NCBI GenBank assembly: GCA_024742705.1
Contig: JANSXZ010000012.1
Location: 40,298 to 104,297, forward strand
Source of the DNA: Paracoccaceae bacterium
GTDB taxonomy: Bacteria; Pseudomonadota; Alphaproteobacteria; Rhodobacterales; Rhodobacteraceae
Direction of reading: 5' to 3'
Length of the DNA: 64,000 bases
Below, piece by piece: positions 17,037 through 25,522 of this stretch. Position 1 is the stretch's first letter, and every line of letters starts with the position of its first letter. Below the pieces are notes generated by a model that searched no databases, had not been told where the DNA came from, and saw nothing but the letters and a program-made list of their open reading frames with translations. The position numbers were made by a program, and so were the translations under genes.

Positions 17037-19400
17037 ATGCCCAAAGACGGAGGCATCGGCGCCAGTTCAAAGCGCCGCGAGGACGTCCGGTTTCTGACCG
17101 GCGCCGGAAACTACACCGATGACATCAACCTGCGCGGACAGGCCTATGTGCATTTCCTGCGTTCGGACATCGCACACGGCACCATCACCAACATCGATAC
17201 CGCCGCCGCCAGCGCGATGCCCGGTGTCGTCCGCATCTTCACCGGCGCGGATTTCCAGGCGGTGGGCGGCTTGCCCTGCGGCTGGCAGATCACAGACCGT
17301 TTCGGCGAGGCGATGAAGGAACCGCGCCACCCGGTGCTGGCCGACGGCAAGGTGCGCCATGTGGGCGAACCGATCTGCGCCGTGGTGGCCGACACGCTGG
17401 AACAGGCGCGCGACGCCGCCGAGGCGATCGTGGTCGACATCGACGAACTGCCCGCCGTGGTCGACATGGCGAAGGCGCTGACCGCCGACAGCCCCAAGGT
17501 GCATGACGACCTGTCGGACAACATGTGCTATGACTGGGGCTTCGTCGAGGAAAACAAGGAAGCGGTGGAAGAGGCGTTCCGCAACGCGGCGCATGTGACC
17601 ACCTGCGAATTGACCAACAACCGTCTGGTGGCGAACCCGATGGAGCCGCGTGTGGCGCTGGGCGACTATGACCGCAGCAGCGACAACTCGACGCTCTATA
17701 CCACCAGCCAGAACCCCCATGTGATCCGCCTGCTGATGGGCGCCTTCGTTCTGGGGATTCCCGAGCACAAGCTGCGGGTGGTCGCCCCGGATGTGGGTGG
17801 CGGCTTTGGCACCAAGATCTTCCATTATGCCGAAGAGGCGCTGTGCACCTTCGCGGCAAAGGCGCTGAACCGTCCGGTGAAATGGACCTCGACTCGCTCC
17901 GAAGCCTTCGTTTCGGATGCCCACGGCCGCGATCACGTCACCACGATCGAACTGGCGCTGGATGCCGACAACAACTTTACCGCGGTGCGCACCTCGACGC
18001 TGGCCAACATGGGGGCTTATCTGTCGACCTTCGCGCCGTCGGTTCCCACTTGGCTGCACGGCACGCTGATGGCGGGCAACTACAAGACGCCGCTGGTCTA
18101 TGTGAACGTGCGCGCGGTCTTCACCAACACGGTGCCGGTGGATGCCTATCGCGGCGCGGGCCGCCCCGAGGCGACCTTCCAGCTGGAGCGGGTGATCGAC
18201 AAGGCGGCGCGCGAACTGGGGGTGGATCCCATCGCGCTGCGCCGGCAGAACTTTGTCAGCGAGTTCCCCTACCAGACCCCCGTCGCGGTGGCCTACGATT
18301 CGGGCGATTTCCACCGCCTGATGGACAAGCTGGAAGCGCAGGCCGATTTCGAAGGTTTTGCCGCGCGCCGCGCCAAGAGCGAAGCCGAAGGCAAGCTGCG
18401 CGGGCTGGGCATCAACTGCTTCATCGAGGCCTGCGGCATCGCGCCGTCGAACCTGGTGGGGCAGCTGGGCGCACGCGCCGGGCTGTACGAAAGCGCAACG
18501 GTGCGTGTCAACGCGACCGGCGGGCTGGTTGTCATGACCGGCAGCCACAGCCACGGGCAAGGCCATGAAACAGCCTTTCCGCAGGTGATCGCCGAGATGA
18601 TCGGGATCGACGAATCGATGATCGAGATCGTCCATGGCGATACCGCCAACACACCGATGGGCATGGGCACCTATGGCTCTCGGTCGATCGCTGTCGGCGG
18701 TTCGGCGATGGTGCGCGCGACCGAGAAGATCATCAACAAGGCCAAGAAGATCGCGGCCCACCTGATGGAAGCCTCGGAGAGCGACATCGAACTGAAGGAT
18801 GGCGCCTTCAGCGTGGCCGGCACCGACAAGTCGGTGGCCTGGGGCGACGTGACGCTGGCGGCCTATGTGCCGCACAACTACCCGCTGGAAGACATCGAGC
18901 CGGGCCTCGAGGAGACCGCCTTCTACGATCCGTCGAACTTCACCTATCCGGCGGGCGCCTATGCCTGCGAGGTCGAGGTCGACAAGGAAACCGGGGCGGT
19001 GACCATCGCGAAGTTCACCACCGCCGACGACTTCGGCAACGTGATCAACCCGATGATCGTGGACGGGCAGGTGCATGGCGGTCTGGTGCAGGGCATCGGC
19101 CAGGCGCTTATGGAGAACGCCGCCTATGACGAGAACGGCCAGCTGCTGAGCGCGTCCTACATGGATTACGCGATGCCGCGGGCCTCGGATGTGCCGATGT
19201 TCACGGTGGATCACTCGAACGGCACGCCATGCACGCACAACCCCCTGGGTGTGAAGGGCTGTGGCGAGGCCGGAGCGATCGGATCGCCGCCGACGGTGGT
19301 GAATGCGGTTGTCGATGCGTTGCAGTCGGGTGGTCACAAGGTCGATCATGTGGACATGCCGGTTTCGCCGGCGCGGGTCTGGGCGGCGATGCAGGGCTGA
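17037..19400 (+). CDS. coxL: Form II CO dehydrogenase-like molybdenum hydroxylase large subunit
   Basis: 787 residues, full length. It belongs to the xanthine oxidase/CODH large subunit family: the Moco-contacting GGGFGTK loop is at 254-260, and the catalytic glutamate is E744 in [12 protein letters not shown]. The active-site loop reads AYRGAGR (370-376), the form II signature; form I enzymes proven to oxidise CO have AYxCSFR with the copper-binding cysteine. By this criterion the protein lacks the Cu ligand and may oxidise another substrate; the physiological role of form II enzymes is disputed. It is preceded by GGGAGGATCAAG and followed by coxM after 108 bp that include an intergenic repeat. 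Confidence 0.93.
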   Translation: MPKDGGIGASSKRREDVRFLTGAGNYTDDINLRGQAYVHFLRSDIAHGTITNIDTAAASAMPGVVRIFTGADFQAVGGLPCGWQITDRFGEAMKEPRHPVLADGKVRHVGEPICAVVADTLEQARDAAEAIVVDIDELPAVVDMAKALTADSPKVHDDLSDNMCYDWGFVEENKEAVEEAFRNAAHVTTCELTNNRLVANPMEPRVALGDYDRSSDNSTLYTTSQNPHVIRLLMGAFVLGIPEHKLRVVAPDVGGGFGTKIFHYAEEALCTFAAKALNRPVKWTSTRSEAFVSDAHGRDHVTTIELALDADNNFTAVRTSTLANMGAYLSTFAPSVPTWLHGTLMAGNYKTPLVYVNVRAVFTNTVPVDAYRGAGRPEATFQLERVIDKAARELGVDPIALRRQNFVSEFPYQTPVAVAYDSGDFHRLMDKLEAQADFEGFAARRAKSEAEGKLRGLGINCFIEACGIAPSNLVGQLGARAGLYESATVRVNATGGLVVMTGSHSHGQGHETAFPQVIAEMIGIDESMIEIVHGDTANTPMGMGTYGSRSIAVGGSAMVRATEKIINKAKKIAAHLMEASESDIELKDGAFSVAGTDKSVAWGDVTLAAYVPHNYPLEDIEPGLEETAFYDPSNFTYPAGAYACEVEVDKETGAVTIAKFTTADDFGNVINPMIVDGQVHGGLVQGIGQALMENAAYDENGQLLSASYMDYAMPRASDVPMFTVDHSNGTPCTHNPLGVKGCGEAGAIGSPPTVVNAVVDALQSGGHKVDHVDMPVSPARVWAAMQG

Positions 19401-19417
19401 TTGGGAACGACGGGACC

Positions 19418-19473
19418 GGAGGGGCCAGCCCCTCCGGACCTCCCCGGGATATTTTGAGCAAGGGGAAGCGGGC
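19418..19473 (+). repeat. Intergenic repeat copy 2 (hairpin plus GATATTTT core)
   Basis: A perfect 7-bp hairpin, GGAGGGG / CCCCTCC (19418-19435), is followed by GGGATATTTTGAGC and AAGGGGAAGCGGGC. It lies between coxL and coxM on the coding strand. The hairpin could moderate transcription into coxM or protect the coxSL mRNA end; this is inference. Confidence 0.7.
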
Positions 19474-19508
19474 GGTGTGGCGCCCTGATCCCTTGCAGGA
19501 GGACTGAG

Positions 19509-20300
19509 ATGTACAATTTCGAATTCGTGAAACCGGCGACTTTGGCGGATGCCGTGGCGGCGTTGTCGGGCGAGGATGCGCAGGCGCTGGGCGGCGGCCA
19601 AACGTTGATTCCGACGCTGAAGCAGCGGCTTAACCAGCCGGGCACCCTGGTGTCGCTTCTGTCGATCCCGGAAATGGTGGGGGTCTGCAAGACCGACGAT
19701 GGCGCGCTGAGCGTGGGCGGGGCGACCACCCATGCGACGGTGAGCGCCGAGGCGGCGGTGGACTTCCCGGGCCTTGCCGGGCTGGCCAGCCATATCGGCG
19801 ATCCGGCGGTGCGCAACCGGGGCACGATCGGCGGTAGCCTGGCCAACAACGATCCGGCGGCGTGCTATCCGGCGGCAGCGCTGGGCACCGGGGCAACCAT
19901 CGTCACCAATGCTCGCGAGATTGCGGCGGACGACTATTTCCAGGGCATGTTCGCGACCGCGCTGGAAGAGGGCGAGGTGATCACCGAGGTGCGTTTTCCG
20001 GTTCCCGAGGTGTCGAACTATCAGAAGTTCGTGCAGCCGGCGTCGCGGTTTGCACTGGTTGGCGTGTTCGTTGCCAAATATGCGGATGGCGTGCGGGTTG
20101 CGGTGACAGGTGCGTCCGAGGAGGGCGTGTTCCGCTGGAGCGAAGCGGAAGCCGCGCTTTCGGCCATTTTCTCGGTGGATGCGCTGGCCGGCCTCTCGGT
20201 TCCGGCGGATGGCATGATCGGCGACTTGCACGGCACACCGGCATATCGGGCGCATCTGGTTGCCGTAATGACACGGCGCGCGGTTGCCGCCGCGGCCTGA
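19509..20300 (+). CDS. coxM: CO dehydrogenase-like medium (FAD-binding) subunit
   Basis: 263 residues, slightly short for CoxM (about 280). FAD-binding motifs of the PCMH/vanillyl-alcohol oxidase fold are present: LGGGQTLIPTLKQRL near residues 29-43 and VRNRGTIGGSLANNDPAA around 100-117. The C-terminal CODH flavoprotein domain ends AYRAHLVAVMTRRAV. It receives electrons from the small subunit and passes them to the quinone pool or another acceptor. The ATG follows CAGGAGGACTGAG. It is the last gene of the locus, followed by a strong terminator. Confidence 0.93.
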   Translation: MYNFEFVKPATLADAVAALSGEDAQALGGGQTLIPTLKQRLNQPGTLVSLLSIPEMVGVCKTDDGALSVGGATTHATVSAEAAVDFPGLAGLASHIGDPAVRNRGTIGGSLANNDPAACYPAAALGTGATIVTNAREIAADDYFQGMFATALEEGEVITEVRFPVPEVSNYQKFVQPASRFALVGVFVAKYADGVRVAVTGASEEGVFRWSEAEAALSAIFSVDALAGLSVPADGMIGDLHGTPAYRAHLVAVMTRRAVAAAA

Positions 20301-20333
20301 CCGCAACGGCCATCGGTACATTGATAGAGATAG

Positions 20334-20362
20334 AAGGCGGGCCCCGAGCGGCCCGCCTTTTT
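20334..20362 (+). terminator. Rho-independent terminator of the cox locus
   Basis: A perfect 10-bp stem, AAGGCGGGCC / GGCCCGCCTT, with a 6-nt loop is followed by a T run, 33 bp after the coxM stop. Confidence 0.9.
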
Positions 20363-20415
20363 CGCTTTTTCGGACCTGCGTTCGGAAGACAGCGACGGGC
20401 AGGACGCCGGGAATC

Positions 20416-20456
20416 AAAAAGGCCGGGTGCCACCCCTTTTGGGACGGCATCCGGCC
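20416..20456 (-). terminator. Rho-independent terminator of infC
   Basis: Read on the minus strand: GGCCGGATGCC pairs with GGCACCCGGCC around an inner GTCCC/GGGGT helix, then TTTTT (plus coordinates 20416-20420). It lies 21 bp after the infC stop. With 20334-20362 it separates the convergent cox and infC transcripts. Confidence 0.85.
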
Positions 20457-20477
20457 AAAATGTCTGTGGTCTTGCGA

Positions 20478-21023
20478 TTACTTGGTGATCGGGCCGATCA
20501 GCATGATCATCTGGCGGCCTTCCATCTTGGGGAAGTTTTCCACCTTGCCGATTTCCTTGGTGTCTTCGGCGACACGCTCTAGCAGTTCGCGACCGAGGTT
20601 CTGGTGCGCCATCTCGCGCCCGCGAAACCGCAGCGTGACCTTCACCTTGTCCCCGTTTTCGAGAAACTTGAAGACATTGCGCATCTTGACATCGTAGTCA
20701 TGGGTGTCGGTGTTCGGGCGGAACTTGACCTCCTTGATCTCGATGATCTTCTGTTTCTTGCGGGCCTCGGCTTCGCGCTTCTGGGTTTCGTACTTGTACT
20801 TGCCGAAATCCATGATCTTGCAGACCGGGGGATTGGCGTTGGGCGAGATTTCGACCAGATCGAGACCGGCCTCCTCGGCCAGTTGCATCGCTTTTGCCGG
20901 GTGAACCACGCCGACATTTTCGCCGTCGGCGCCGATCAGACGGATTTCCGGGGCGCGGATCTTGTCATTGACGCGGGGGCCTGTGTCACGTTGCGGCGGC
21001 GCGTTGTGGGGTCTGCGGGCTAT
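20478..21023 (-). CDS. infC: Translation initiation factor IF-3, with AUA start codon
   Basis: 181 residues if started at the ATA at 21023-21021. From there the reading frame gives [20 protein letters not shown], the normal alphaproteobacterial IF-3 N-terminus, then [20 protein letters not shown] and the C-terminal domain to MLIGPITK. The first conventional start in frame (GTG at 20909) would remove 38 conserved residues. An AAGGA Shine-Dalgarno lies 8 nt before the ATA. IF-3 rejects non-canonical start codons, so an AUU/AUC/AUA start on its own mRNA gives autoregulation; E. coli infC uses AUU. It is monocistronic here with its own terminator. Confidence 0.9.
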   Translation of the reverse strand: MARRPHNAPPQRDTGPRVNDKIRAPEIRLIGADGENVGVVHPAKAMQLAEEAGLDLVEISPNANPPVCKIMDFGKYKYETQKREAEARKKQKIIEIKEVKFRPNTDTHDYDVKMRNVFKFLENGDKVKVTLRFRGREMAHQNLGRELLERVAEDTKEIGKVENFPKMEGRQMIMLIGPITK

Positions 21024-21225
21024 GTCTTGCTTCCTTCGATGGCTGCTGAATTCAGGGTGTCAAAGTAACGGGCGGGCCGTGGCACTGCAAGGCGGATTTA
21101 GGGCAATTGCAGCCAAAAGTAAGGCATTTGCAGGGGGAACCATTCGCATTCGGGGCAGTTATGTCTGTGAAGACATCGTGCCGGCCTGATGATCTGTGCG
21201 GGCACGAACAGAAAGGATGTACGAT

Positions 21226-21987
21226 ATGAAGACGGGTCTGTGGATTGCGATTGCGGTGGCTGCTGGCGGCGCGGGTTATTACTTTTACGAGGTCGCGTCG
21301 CGCCCCGACGCATCGCTGACGGATGCGGTGGCGCCGCTGCCCGCACCGGTTGAGGCGCCCGGGCCCGGCGTTTCACTGCGCGAAGCGCCCGCGGCGCCGG
21401 AAACGCCGACGCCTGAACCGCAGGAGGCGGCGCGCGCTGTTGTGGACGCCTTGGGTGCTGAGGCCGAGGCGCTGGCAGAGCGGGCCGAGGAGGTTGGTGG
21501 CGCGGTGGCGCGTGAGGCCGAGCAGGCGGTGGCGGCCGCCGTAGAGGCGGTGGAGGCCGGGCAGGCCAGCGCCGAGGATACGGCAGAGACCGCGCGCCGC
21601 CGGCTTGAAGCCCTTGCCGACGCCGCCGAAGCCGAGGTGCGCGAGGCGCTTGACACTGCCGTGCCGTCGCCAGACGCGCCCGAGACGCCATCACCGGCGG
21701 CGCAGGACGCGGTGGAGGAGCCGGCGCCGGGCGAGACCGAGGCCGTTGTGGCGCCCGATGCCGTCGCACCCGAGGCGCCGGCCGCGTCAGGGGACGCGGT
21801 GACACCGCCCGAAGTGCTTACGGCCAAGGGTTTCCGCCCCGATGCGGTGCGAGCCCTGATCGACGGCAGCGACTTGGCGGCCACCCAAAAGGCGCTGTTG
21901 AAGGCGGCGGTGCGGCAGGTGGAGGACAATCCGGCGCTGCTCGAGGGGGTGCTGGAACGCCTGCGCGCGGCGCTTCTGCCGTCGTGA
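21226..21987 (+). CDS. Membrane-anchored Ala/Glu/Pro-rich protein of unknown function
   Basis: 253 residues from the ATG giving MKTGLWIAIAVAAGGAGYYF, eight nt after an AAAGGA site; an ATG three codons earlier overlaps that site. A single N-terminal transmembrane or uncleaved signal segment (about 4-22) is followed by a long low-complexity region rich in Ala, Glu and Pro (about 30-195) that probably forms helices or is disordered. A more ordered C-terminal 60 residues follows (EVLTAKGFRPDAVRALID, LKAAVRQVEDNPALLEGVLE). No known domain is recognised. It may span the periplasm as an inner-membrane-anchored spacer. It is convergent with the MFS gene, which ends one base after it. Confidence 0.65.
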   Translation: MKTGLWIAIAVAAGGAGYYFYEVASRPDASLTDAVAPLPAPVEAPGPGVSLREAPAAPETPTPEPQEAARAVVDALGAEAEALAERAEEVGGAVAREAEQAVAAAVEAVEAGQASAEDTAETARRRLEALADAAEAEVREALDTAVPSPDAPETPSPAAQDAVEEPAPGETEAVVAPDAVAPEAPAASGDAVTPPEVLTAKGFRPDAVRALIDGSDLAATQKALLKAAVRQVEDNPALLEGVLERLRAALLPS

Positions 21988-21988
21988 T

Positions 21989-23164
21989 CTAGGTGGAACG
22001 CGGACGGTTCATGCGAAACGACAGCAACAAGATGGCCAATGCACAGAACGCCCCGGCGCCGCCCGCGATGCCGAGGGCACCCAGCCCGGCGCTGCTGACC
22101 ACGGCGGCGCCAACGGCCGAGCCGGCGGCTGCGCCGACGTAGATCGAGGCGGCGTTCAGCGCGAGCATCACCTGGGCATTGGCCGGATCGAGGCCGATCA
22201 GCCGCTCTTGCTGGGCGGCCATGAACGACCAGCCGATTGCTGCCCAGACAAAGCAAAGCGCGAAAAAGCCCGGCGCGGCAAAGGGCAGCAACGAAAAGAC
22301 GGGCATGATCGCGATCTCGCCGACAGCCAGCAAAGCAAGCGTCGGGCCCGCGCCGATGCGATCGGTCAGCCGCCCGCCGGCGAGATTGCCGGCCACCGCG
22401 CCGACACCGAACATCAGCAGCGCAAGGGTAATGCCGTCGCGGCCGAAACCCATCGTCGTGGCCAGCAGCGGGGCGATGTAGGTGTAGATGATGTAGATGG
22501 CCCCCAGAAAGAAGCTGGTGAAGCCGATGGCGAGCATATGGCGCAGGTTGGCGAGGGTGCGGCCAAGATCGGCCAATCCGACGGGGGCAAACCCCAAGCC
22601 GGCGGGCACGATGACCCAGATGCCCCAGATTACCGGCAGCGCCAGAACAGCGACCAGCCCGAATGCCGGCCGCCAGCCGAACGTATAGGCGATGAAGCTG
22701 CCCGCCGGCACGCCCAGCACCTGCGCCAGTGTCAGGCCGAAGAAGACCGCCGCCAGCGCGCTGGCGCGGCGGCCCGGAGGGCTGAGCCCGGCGGCGACGG
22801 CGGCGGAGACCGGTGTCACCAGGCCGGCCCCCGCCGCAGCGACAACGCGCGACAGGAAGATCGTGGCCGGATCGGGAGCGAAGGCGGCCATCAGGCAGGA
22901 CAGCGCGAAGATGAGGAGCGCCGACGCGAGCAACCTGCGCCGCCCGATGCGCCCGGTGAGCGACACCAGCAGCGGCGAAAGCACCGCGTAGGCCATCGCG
23001 TAGACCACCATGATCATGCCCGCCTGCGGGGCAGTCATCGCGAGATCCTGGGCCAGCGGGTTCAGCAGGCCGACGAGCATGAAGGCCCCCATGCCGATCA
23101 CGAAATTCGCCGCCGAAAGGATCGGGATGACGCGGTCGGTCGCGGTGGATGCGGAGGCTGTCAT
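21989..23164 (-). CDS. MFS transporter, DHA1-type drug/metabolite exporter
   Basis: 391 residues with about 12 hydrophobic segments. The start is the ATG (MTASASTAT) 5 nt after GAAAG; the frame is open upstream but that part is low-quality sequence over an intergenic repeat. The A-motif loop between TM2 and TM3 is SLTGRIGRRRLLASALL, and a D/G-rich second copy is GGRLTDRIGAGP after TM8. The profile fits the AraJ/YdhP/PbuE-like proton-driven efflux branch; the substrate cannot be inferred. It is transcribed on the minus strand after fpr, separated from it by an intergenic repeat. Confidence 0.85.
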   Translation of the reverse strand: MTASASTATDRVIPILSAANFVIGMGAFMLVGLLNPLAQDLAMTAPQAGMIMVVYAMAYAVLSPLLVSLTGRIGRRRLLASALLIFALSCLMAAFAPDPATIFLSRVVAAAGAGLVTPVSAAVAAGLSPPGRRASALAAVFFGLTLAQVLGVPAGSFIAYTFGWRPAFGLVAVLALPVIWGIWVIVPAGLGFAPVGLADLGRTLANLRHMLAIGFTSFFLGAIYIIYTYIAPLLATTMGFGRDGITLALLMFGVGAVAGNLAGGRLTDRIGAGPTLALLAVGEIAIMPVFSLLPFAAPGFFALCFVWAAIGWSFMAAQQERLIGLDPANAQVMLALNAASIYVGAAAGSAVGAAVVSSAGLGALGIAGGAGAFCALAILLLSFRMNRPRST

Positions 23165-23233
23165 GTCGGGATCTTTCGCTGGACGGTGCGGGTGGTTCGA
23201 TGTCCCGAAGCCAGCGTGGGCCATGCGCGGTGC

Positions 23234-23311
23234 AGGGGGGCCTTCTGCCCCCCGCGTGCCCCTGGGCACGCCCCCCCGAGGATATTTTTCGCGAAAGGAA
23301 GGCCGGAGCGG
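23234..23311 (+). repeat. Intergenic repeat copy 3 (two hairpins plus GATATTTTT core)
   Basis: G/C-rich self-complementary arms (GGGGGGC / GCCCCCC, then GTGCCC / GGGCAC) are followed by GAGGATATTTTTCGCGAAAG and GAAGGCCGGAGCGGGCGG. It sits between fpr and the MFS gene, in the opposite sense to both. The core matches copies 2 and 5. Confidence 0.7.
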
Positions 23312-23315
23312 GCGG

Positions 23316-24176
23316 TCAGCCGACGAACGCCTTCTCGACGACATATTCGCGCGGTTCCGAATTCGCGCCCTCGCGCAGGCCATGCGCTTCTAGAATGGCC
23401 TTTATGTCGAGGTTGAGGCCCATCGAGCCGCAGACCATGGCGCGATCGGTTTCCGGCGACATGCGGTCGATTCCGAGTTCGCGGAACACGGTGCCGTTTT
23501 CGAGCAATGTGGTGATGCGGCCCATGCGTGGGCTGTCCTCGCGGGTGGTGGTGGGGTAATAGACCAGCTTGTCGAGTGCGGGTCCGATCAATTCGCGGAG
23601 CAGTTCGTTTTCGCCCAACGATTGCACCAGTTGGCGGCCGTATTCCAGTTCGGCGACTTCGCGGCAGGTGTGGGTGAGAATGATCCGGTCGTAATCCTCG
23701 AAGGTTTGCGGATCGCGGATGAGCGAGGCGAAGGGCGCGATGCCGGTGCCGGTGGCGAAGAGCCAGAGCCGCTTGCCCGGAAGCAGCGCGTCGTGGACCA
23801 GCGTGCCCACCGGTTTGGGCCGCAGGATGATCGGATCGCCGGGCTGGATGTGCTGGAGCCGTGAGGTGAGCGGGCCGTCCTGGACCTTGATCGAGTAGAA
23901 TTCAAGCTCGTCGTCCCAACTGGGCGAGGCGATGGAATAGGCGCGCAGCAGGGGCTTTTGCCGGCCGGTGACCGGATCGGCATCGCCCATCAGGCCGATC
24001 ATGACGAATTCACCCGAGCGGAACCGCAAGGAGGCGGGCCGGGTGACGCGGAACGAGAACAGCCGGTCGGTCCAGTGATGGACGGCGGTGACGGTCTGGG
24101 CATCGGGGAGGGCGGGCCGTTGGACGGCGCTGGCTCGGGTCGCGGGGGCTTGGGTCACGGGGCGCTGCTCGGTCAT
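23316..24176 (-). CDS. fpr: Ferredoxin/flavodoxin-NADP(H) reductase
   Basis: 286 residues. The FAD-binding motif is LLRAYSIASP, the NADP-binding part begins WLFATGTGIAPFASL, and the protein ends EYVVEKAFVG, the characteristic extended C-terminus of bacterial subclass FPRs such as that of Rhodobacter capsulatus. It exchanges electrons between NADPH and ferredoxin or flavodoxin, often in oxidative stress defence. Here it follows the sulfate assimilation operon by 71 bp and may supply electrons to the ferredoxin-type sulfite reductase; that link is inference. The N-terminal 20 residues are Ala/Pro-rich and poorly conserved, and no good ribosome binding site precedes the ATG, so the start could be slightly downstream. 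Confidence 0.93.
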   Translation of the reverse strand: MTEQRPVTQAPATRASAVQRPALPDAQTVTAVHHWTDRLFSFRVTRPASLRFRSGEFVMIGLMGDADPVTGRQKPLLRAYSIASPSWDDELEFYSIKVQDGPLTSRLQHIQPGDPIILRPKPVGTLVHDALLPGKRLWLFATGTGIAPFASLIRDPQTFEDYDRIILTHTCREVAELEYGRQLVQSLGENELLRELIGPALDKLVYYPTTTREDSPRMGRITTLLENGTVFRELGIDRMSPETDRAMVCGSMGLNLDIKAILEAHGLREGANSEPREYVVEKAFVG

Positions 24177-24188
24177 GGATGTGTCAAG

Positions 24189-24204
24189 GCATGTTTACAC
24201 ATGC
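24189..24204. promoter_or_regulatory. Inverted repeat upstream of fpr
   Basis: GCATGT-TTAC-ACATGC is a perfect 6-bp inverted repeat 12 bp upstream of the fpr start, in an A/T-richer stretch. It could be an operator for a redox-responsive regulator; no family-specific match is claimed. Confidence 0.35.
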
Positions 24205-24247
24205 TGCTCCTGATTAAAAGGTATGGCATCCGGGCGAAAGTGGGCAA

Positions 24248-24697
24248 TCAGCCGCGCAGCCGCGATTGGTAGTCATGCGCGCGCCAGTCGGCCCGGGCGA
24301 GCCAGTCGGGTTCGGGCTGACGCGCGGCGCGGGCGCTGTCGATCTCGACCTCGTCGAAGCCGGCGCGGCGCGCCATGGCGTATTGGTCGGGAAGCAGATC
24401 GCCGGCGGCCCGAAGCCGTCCGGCATACCCCAGCAGCCGCAAGCCGCGCGCCAGGCCGAAGCCGCGCCCGTCGGCAAAGCCGTCGAAGGCGATGCGGATC
24501 ATCGCCGGGCCTTGTGCAAGGTCTGCCAGCGCCGCCGGGTCCGTGTCGGCGGGAAGGTCGATTGCCGGGGTGTCGCCGGTGGCGCTGTCGTGGGGGGTGA
24601 AGGGGCCGGCGAAGGTGTCGGGGCCGAAGCCTGTGTCGGTGACGATCACCTGGTCGCGGGGGGCGGTGTGCGATGCGGGCGTCGGGGAAACTGTCAT
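24248..24697 (-). CDS. DUF934 protein of the sulfite reduction operon
   Basis: 149 residues. It matches the DUF934 pattern: PAMIRIAFDGFADGRGFGLA, RLLGYAGRLRAAGDLLPDQY, MARRAGFDEVEID. The family is nearly always next to cysI/cysH in proteobacteria and is described only as probably involved in sulfite reduction; no cofactor motif is visible. The ATG overlaps the cysH stop (ATGA), so translation is coupled. It is the last gene of the cysG-to-DUF934 operon, with fpr 71 bp further on. Confidence 0.85.
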   Translation of the reverse strand: MTVSPTPASHTAPRDQVIVTDTGFGPDTFAGPFTPHDSATGDTPAIDLPADTDPAALADLAQGPAMIRIAFDGFADGRGFGLARGLRLLGYAGRLRAAGDLLPDQYAMARRAGFDEVEIDSARAARQPEPDWLARADWRAHDYQSRLRG

Positions 24698-25518
24698 GAG
24701 GATGCTCCTGTGCGGACGGGCTTGCCATTCACGAAGTGGATGCCGCATTCGTCCTTGGTTTGGGCGCGCCAGCGGCCGGCGCGGATGTCTTCACCCGGGC
24801 GGACCGGAGAGGTGCAGGGCGCGCAGCCGATCGAGGGGTAGCCCCGTGCCACCAGCGGATGACGGGGCAGGCGGTTTTCCGTCATGTAGGACTGGATGTC
24901 ATCGGCGGACCAATGGGCCAGCGGGTTGATCTTGATCCGTCCGGTGCCCGGCTCGGCCTCGAAGAAGTCGAGGGTGGCGCGGGCGCCCGACTGAAACCGC
25001 TTGCGCCCGGTGATCCAGCCATCGTAGCCGGCCAGCGCATGGTGCAGGGGGCGGGCCTTGCGCAATGCGCAGCAGGCATCGGGGTCGTGGCGGTGCAGAT
25101 CGCCGCGCGGGTCGGCGCGGCCGACGCCGCCGGTGCAGGGGCCGGTGGCGCCGTGGCCGGTGGTGTCGGAACCCGTATGGTCGGAGGCGGGCATGTCGGC
25201 TGCGCGCAGGATCCTCAGGTTCCGAAGGGTCAGGCGTTCGGTCAGTTCGTGCTGATAGACGAGGGTTTCGGCGAACATCATTCCGGTGTCGATGAAGATC
25301 ACCGGGCGGGTGTTGTCGGTGACGGCAAGCATGTGCAGCAGCACGACCGAATCAGCACCGAAACTGGACACCAGCGCGACGCGTCCGATGTCGCGGAAGG
25401 CGCCGGCCAGCACCGCCGTTGCGCCATGATGGCGGTAGCGGATGTTGAGCGCCGCGGCTTGCGCCGCGCGGTCGGGACGCGGCCCTCCGGGGGGAGTTTT
25501 TCCGGCAAGATGAAGCAT
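24694..25518 (-). CDS. cysH: Phosphoadenylyl/adenylyl-sulfate reductase, [4Fe-4S] APS-type
   Basis: 274 residues. It reduces APS (or PAPS) to sulfite. The PP-loop region is VALVSSFGADSVVLLHML. The cluster cysteines are the pair C149-C150 (ACCALRK) and C232/C235 (CAPC), the mark of the Fe-S APS reductase group, and the catalytic cysteine is in KDECGIHF (C258). Residues about 108-141 hold an unusual Gly/Asp/Thr-rich insertion (DHTGSDTTGHGATG...). The only possible start is an ATG inside an intergenic repeat, so the first twelve or so residues (MLHLAGKTPPGG) are repeat-encoded. It begins 4 bp after the cysI stop and overlaps DUF934 by ATGA. Confidence 0.92.
   Translation of the reverse strand: MLHLAGKTPPGGPRPDRAAQAAALNIRYRHHGATAVLAGAFRDIGRVALVSSFGADSVVLLHMLAVTDNTRPVIFIDTGMMFAETLVYQHELTERLTLRNLRILRAADMPASDHTGSDTTGHGATGPCTGGVGRADPRGDLHRHDPDACCALRKARPLHHALAGYDGWITGRKRFQSGARATLDFFEAEPGTGRIKINPLAHWSADDIQSYMTENRLPRHPLVARGYPSIGCAPCTSPVRPGEDIRAGRWRAQTKDECGIHFVNGKPVRTGASS
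25482..25518 (+). repeat. Intergenic repeat copy 4, overlapping the 5' end of cysH
   Basis: CCTCCGGGGGGAGTTTTTCC followed by GGCAAGATGAAGC. It is the same as copies 6 and 7 (GGCGGGAGTTTATCCGGCAA, GGCGAGAGTTTGTCCGGCAA). Unlike the others it is translated, in antisense to its core orientation, as the cysH N-terminus. Confidence 0.75.
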
Positions 25519-25522
25519 CGGA

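Noticed and set aside
17067..20450. 1,127-codon open frame on the minus strand over coxL and coxM
   Set aside because: Antisense to genes with clear catalytic motifs; the product is His/Arg-rich with no family pattern, a usual artefact of strong G/C third-position bias.
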